From NCBI RefSeq assembly GCF_000687475.1, contig NC_057320.1, positions 2,232,001 to 2,296,000 of the forward strand: a DNA stretch of 64,000 nucleotides. The letters are read 5' to 3'. Positions 60,001 through 64,000 of the stretch are shown piece after piece (the first letter of the stretch is position 1; the number at the start of each line of letters is the position of its first letter). The notes beneath the pieces were generated by a model that saw only the letters and a list, made by a program, of their open reading frames with translations, was not told where the DNA came from and did not search any database. The position numbers and the translations under genes were made by a program. The DNA is from Ustilaginoidea virens. Lineage: Eukaryota > Ascomycota > Sordariomycetes > Hypocreales > Clavicipitaceae.

Positions 60001-61860
60001 TAGTAAACAAGCTATTCCTAATAAATAACAACATCTTACAGTCCAGCTACCTACCCCAGCTTCCACACATCCTTCTAAAGCAAGCGCTAAGATTAGTCCT
60101 ATACTACAAAGGTCAGCTAGGCTGGCTAGTAAAAATGCTTCTAGTACGGCTTTTATTAGCAGCTTCTTTCTAGGTACTAAAGAACGCCTATACCGATCAT
60201 CCCTACCGCCTAAACCTAGGTTTTAGAAGGACTTAAAAGGTCACCATTTCGAACTAGAATTTAAAGAGGCCGCAAAGAGCGAATTCTACGATAACTGGAA
60301 TAAAGGAACCTTTAAGCCTACACAACTATCAGACCTTCCTAATAATTATAAGCCTATACCACTTACGTGGGTATTTAAATACAAGTGTGATAAACACGGC
60401 TTTCTCACTAAATTTAAAGCCCGAATTTATATGCGTGGTGATCTTCAACCGTATAGTGATAAAAAGACCTATGCTGCTACACTAGCTACTAAATCCTTCC
60501 GAATCTTAGTTACTATTATAACGAAGTTCGACCTTGATACTATACAAATGGATGCTATATCGGCATTTACTAATAGCCTACAAGACGAAGTCGTCTATAT
60601 CGAATATCCGGATAGATTTAAAAGACCTGGATGGGCATTATTATTACAGCGCGCCTTATATGGTCTTCGCAGGTCCCCTTACCTATAGCAATAAGAGCTT
60701 TTATCAACCCTTAAATCCCTCGACCTTACTCTTATTACAGAAGACCCTTACATTATAATTACTACCACTGTAGTAGTCTTTTATTTTGTGGATGATATAG
60801 TAGTACTATTTCAACCAAAGAATCGTCCCAAAGTAGAATCCCTCGTCAATAAATTAAAAGCAGCCTATAAAATGAAGGACCTTGGTACTCTAAAATAGTT
60901 CCTAGGTATCCGAATTATACGGCATCGGCCTACTAAGACCTGGCTATTGCAAGACTCTTATATAGAAAAGCTTGCGCACGACTTCTTAAAAGGAAGAAAT
61001 ATTACATATAAAAACTATCCAATTCTAGAACAGCCTCTTGATAAATATACTGGTATCGCTACAGCACACGAGATATACCAGTACCAAAAGCTTATAGGCT
61101 CTATAAATTACCCAACTACTATGACCCGACCTAATACTACTGTAGCAGTCTCCCGCCTTTCAGAACATCTATACAACCCTTCTCCTTACTATTACCTACT
61201 AGCCATAGGGGTCACAATATACCTCTATATCACACGTTACTTAGCTATTCAATATACTGCCATACAACAACCAAGTGATAATATCCAGCAGTAACCGTCT
61301 ACTAAAGAGCTATTAATATCTTCTAATGCTACTTTTGCCGATAATAAAGAGACCCAAAAGTCTACCCAGGGCTCTTTCTTCAGCCTATTTAGCGGACCTA
61401 TTGGGTGGGAAGCCACTAAACAACACACCGTTACCACATCCTCCACCGAAGCAGAGCTACTAGCACTATCATCAACTGCTAAGACCACTATATCTATAAC
61501 CCGTCTTATGGAACAACTAGGACTTAAGCTTAATCATAAGGTTACTATTGAGTGCGATAACCTACAAGCTATACGCCTAGTAACAACAACAATGCCCCAT
61601 ATTAACACTGCATTAAAGCATGTTGATATCCACAACAGCTGGCTGCGATAGGCTTATCAGCAGGGTTTATTCGACCTGACTTATATCCCTACTAATAATA
61701 TAGTAGCAGATGGGCTCACAAAGGCTCTTATAGGTTAACGATTTACTACCTTCCGTAACCAACTAGGCCTAGTAGATATTGAGGACCTAGTACGAAAAAC
61801 AGAAGATGACGAGAGTAATACCGATTAGCTAGATAGAGCTATATTCTAGCCTATCTAGGG
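57008..61860 (+). pseudogene. Copia-3 gag-pol polyprotein (about 1,615 codons, one frame)
   Basis: ATG at 57008 (MATNTDLGNP). One frame runs to the polypurine tract with only Gln/Trp-type stops. Gag has a knuckle-like segment at about 57838 (YIYSLLHR-stop-EDYY) whose Cys are Tyr. Protease keeps DSGS (ILDSGSNTHI, about 58255). Integrase has HKRLGH (about 58875) and YKQCSL, so one Cys is kept; IDIF supplies the first Asp (about 59056), HRDNN the second, and NGPAERSGG the Glu (about 59340-59365). A Ser/Thr/Pro-rich linker covers 59900-60150. RT keeps FVDD (60785-60796) with ALYGLRRSP before it. RNase H ends with ADGLTKALIG. The apparent TAG at about 61827 could be native or a mutated Gln. Confidence 0.94.
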
Positions 61861-61865
61861 GGGTA
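61853..61865 (+). other. Polypurine tract of Copia-3
   Basis: CTAGGGGGGTA lies directly before the 3' LTR. Confidence 0.75.
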
Positions 61866-62427
61866 TGTCAGAATGAAATTATTTATTATTATTTTATTTT
61901 ATTATTTTTAGATATCTATCGCCGATAATTCCTACGCATCGCCGCATCATCAGATTGAGAAAGATATTAAGTATTCAGTACTTATATTTATATGGCGGCT
62001 GCTAGTAAAGTTGAGTACCTAGTACTTACACACATTCCCTTACGCGCAAACATATAATGCATCATAAATTGATCACACCACTTTATCGTCGCAAATCTCG
62101 ATGCACTACAAATGCACATTTCGCCACATATCTATAATATCACAGTATGGTCACGATATTCACATCAGATTGATTTCACTAGGAATGTTCTATGTTGGAA
62201 TATTATGTATTTAAATCCCTAAATATTCCTACCTAAATAGTGGGAAGGAAGGAAGGATGGATGTATGCACGCAAGCAAGTATGCAGAATTAATGCACATC
62301 AGATTGTCCCTACGCCTTAGTCTCGTATCTTATCTGTGCCGTTACTTTACCTTACTGCGATTTTACCATTCCACTGCCTTTATCCTTCGCATACTGCATT
62401 ATCTTAGCAGGCGAAACCCTTTTGACA
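61866..62427 (+). repeat. 3' LTR of Copia-3 (562 bp)
   Basis: Collinear with 55541-56102; ends TTTTGACA, followed by the CCCTC duplication and gene P sequence. Confidence 0.96.
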
Positions 62428-62432
62428 CCCTC

Positions 62433-62800
62433 TGCTAATATATTAAGAGCTTTATCTATTTCCTATAAATAAATAGATCCGGATAAGAAAACTAGATTTA
62501 TAGATACTCCGATAATAGACTTAGGTAGTTAAATGGACTTACGTTTTCATACTCCCTCTATTAATATATTAAGAGCTTTTTTTATTTCTTATAAATAGAT
62601 AGACCCAGATAAGAAAACTAGATTTATAGATACTCTAATAGCAGACCTAGGTAGTTAAATGGATTTACATTCTAGCACTCCCTTTACTAATATATTAAAA
62701 GCTTTATCTATTTCCTACGAATAGATAGACCCAGATAAGAAAACTAGATTTATAGATACTCCTACTATTAATAGCGATTATATAGACCTAAATTTATATT
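62433..62800 (+). repeat. 126-bp tandem repeat (42 codons per unit)
   Basis: TAATATATTAAGAGC recurs at 62436, 62562 and 62688, exactly 126 bp apart. Each unit encodes IDPDKKTRFIDTP and DLGS-stop-MDL, where the stop is a mutated Gln. The end of an earlier unit lies at about 55500-55540, left of Copia-3, so the element landed inside this array. Confidence 0.88.
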
Positions 62801-62988
62801 AGAATAGACCATTCTTTATAATTTATACGATATTTAGTTTAAAGTTTAGAAATGGCTGCTTTTATTACCAGAAATGGGCTAATATTATAATAGGTTTCGC
62901 GTTATTTTTATTACTAGTAGGTATTCATTTATTACATTTCTGGCGCATATACTATACTGATATACTTCTAGTATTTACGTTTTTTTTA

Positions 62989-63076
62989 TTATTAATAGAC
63001 GTTTCTTTTATTATTAATAAATGTTTCTTTTATTATTAACAGATGTTTCTTTTATTATTAATAGACGTTTCTTTAT
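62989..63076 (+). repeat. 22-bp tandem repeat, four units
   Basis: Unit TTATTAATAGACGTTTCTTTTA, four copies with small changes. The length does not keep frame, so it may lie outside coding sequence or reflect decay. Confidence 0.8.
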
Positions 63077-63422
63077 TACTTTACTGGCATAGATACTATA
63101 CAGACTCTTCTAGTCTTTATATTTAATACTTTTAGATAGAAATAGCGAGATAATTAGTAATAGATTGGCTTTACTTATAATATGCGCATATGCGCAGAAC
63201 TAAAGACACTTCAAATAAATACCTAGCTATAACCAGGCATTTAAACATTAATTTTAAGATCTCACAAGTGATACTTTATTGACTGTAGCCGCATAAGATA
63301 AAGATAGAGTATTAGGCTAGAATTACTATCTTGCGAGAAGTATGCTAGTTAAGGCGGCTTCTATCCTACGTTTTATACAATAAACTAAGTCTATTATTAT
63401 AGTCTTATATATCATAATACGC

Positions 63423-63590
63423 ATCGGTTAAAGCCTAATAGAATTTGCGCATTATAGGAATTATATCGGTTAGAGCTCAATAAAATTTGCGCATTATAGG
63501 AATCATATCGGTTAAAGCCCAATAGAATTTACGCATTATAGGAATCGTATCGGTTAAAGCCTAATAGAATTTGCGTATCGTATCGGTCAG
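63423..63590 (+). repeat. 42-bp tandem repeat (14 codons per unit)
   Basis: ATCGGTTAAAGCC begins units at 63423, 63465, 63507 and 63549. In the gene P frame each encodes SVKAQQNLRIIGII, with mutated Gln codons in some copies. The period is a multiple of three and the frame agrees with the 126-bp array. Confidence 0.85.
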
Positions 63591-63647
63591 CCTATATCTA
63601 TAACCTAGGCATAGTCTTTTATCGCTACAATTATCACAACTATTTAT

Positions 63648-63860
63648 AAATATCACTATCATCTCTTAGACTTATGAAAGGATATTTACTATTGCAGCAA
63701 ATATCTTTTCATTTACTGATAGTTTAAATGCATGCACAATTATCATTATCTTAATAGGCTTATTAGCGATAATACACGTCTATCCTATAAGTATTACTAT
63801 TATCTCTTAGTCTTATGAAAGGATATTTACTATCGCAGTAGGTATCTTTTTATTTACTGC
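63648..63860 (+). repeat. Direct repeat of about 72 bp, two copies
   Basis: ATCTCTTAGNCTTATGAAAGG followed by ATATTTACTATYGCAG occurs at about 63648-63719 and again at about 63789-63860, 141 bp apart (47 codons). Both copies fall in the same frame. Confidence 0.75.
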
Positions 63861-64000
63861 ACGCAATCACTTACTATAGGCAATATAATAGTGGGATGCT
63901 GATAGTAGTGTCGTAAGTCAGTCTACGATTATTAATAGTAGGACAGACTAAGACAGCATCGCAGCCTTATTGCTCATTTAATCAACTTATAGTAGTTACA

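Larger units (their letters stand above)
55541..62427 (+). mobile_element. Copia-3: complete Ty1/copia element in gene P
   Basis: Two 562-bp LTRs (55541-56102 and 61866-62427) have TGTCA...TGACA ends and are flanked by CCCTC (55536-55540 and 62428-62432). Leader, primer site, one gag-pol frame and polypurine tract are all present. The LTRs are the same length, with about eleven differences by my reading, all transitions. It is the best preserved element in the window and probably the youngest. Confidence 0.97.
62433..64000 (+). pseudogene. Gene P, last piece in the window, with tandem repeats
   Basis: Removing Copia-3 and one CCCTC copy restores the gene P frame exactly (TPS then ANILRA). 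From here one frame can be followed to the window end with only RIP-type stops. It contains 42-residue tandem repeats (to about 62800), a hydrophobic stretch (IIIGFALFLLLVGIHLL, about 62888-62940), 14-residue repeats (63423-63590) and a duplicated ISQxYERIFTIA segment. The frame may leave true coding before the window edge, since no stop of a non-RIP type marks an end. Confidence 0.45.

Overview
The window looks like a gene-poor, AT-rich, transposon-packed compartment from a filamentous ascomycete (Pezizomycotina). I see no intact host gene, no tRNA or rRNA gene and no CRISPR array. Retroelement reading frames run for kilobases in one frame and are interrupted almost only by TAA/TAG (a few TGA) where CAA, CAG or TGG would be expected. 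Paired LTRs differ almost only by transitions, mostly CpA to TpA. This is the signature of repeat-induced point mutation (RIP), a process known only from fungi. The clades (Ty1/copia, a chromodomain Ty3/gypsy, a Tad1-like LINE, a KDZ/Plavaka-like transposase) fit that host. Family calls come from reading translations, not from searches.

Layout. 1-2084: 3' end of Copia-1 (+) with its LTR, inserted in an older copia relic (2085-3194). 3195-3698: a GC-richer stretch with hairpins. 3699-22843: a four-level nest. A pair of 101-bp inverted arms (3699-3799 and 22743-22843) encloses a 5'-truncated LINE (A). LINE A is split by a gypsy chromovirus (5744-20553, minus strand, 253-bp LTRs, TSD GTAGT). The gypsy gag is split by a complete Copia-2 (12009-19487, minus strand, 704-bp LTRs, TSD ATTAT). 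23314-29908: full-length LINE-B (+). 30440-32990: a minisatellite of 12-bp units carrying a solo Copia-1 LTR (minus strand), which itself carries a solo gypsy LTR.

33230-64000 holds two long RIP-damaged genes, divergently arranged around about 50.4-50.7 kb. The minus-strand gene (pieces at 33230-34662, 41065-42000 and 48396-50400) resembles large fungal KDZ/Plavaka-type transposases and is split by LINE-C and LINE-D. The plus-strand gene ('gene P', pieces at 50690-51186, 52720-55540 and 62433 to the window end) is not recognised. It is split by the truncated LINE-E and by Copia-3 (55541-62427, 562-bp LTRs, TSD CCCTC), and it carries in-frame 42-residue and 14-residue tandem repeats.

Nothing here is likely to make a working protein. 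The reverse-transcriptase acidic pair is damaged in Copia-1, the gypsy and LINEs A-D. Copia-2 and Copia-3 keep the pair but have many in-frame stops. The order of insertion can be read from the nesting and target-site duplications. The items most worth pursuing are gene P and its divergent KDZ-like partner, an antisense open frame between pol and the 3' LTR of the gypsy, a second antisense frame shared by the LINE 3' regions, and half-tRNA-type primer sites in two copia families.
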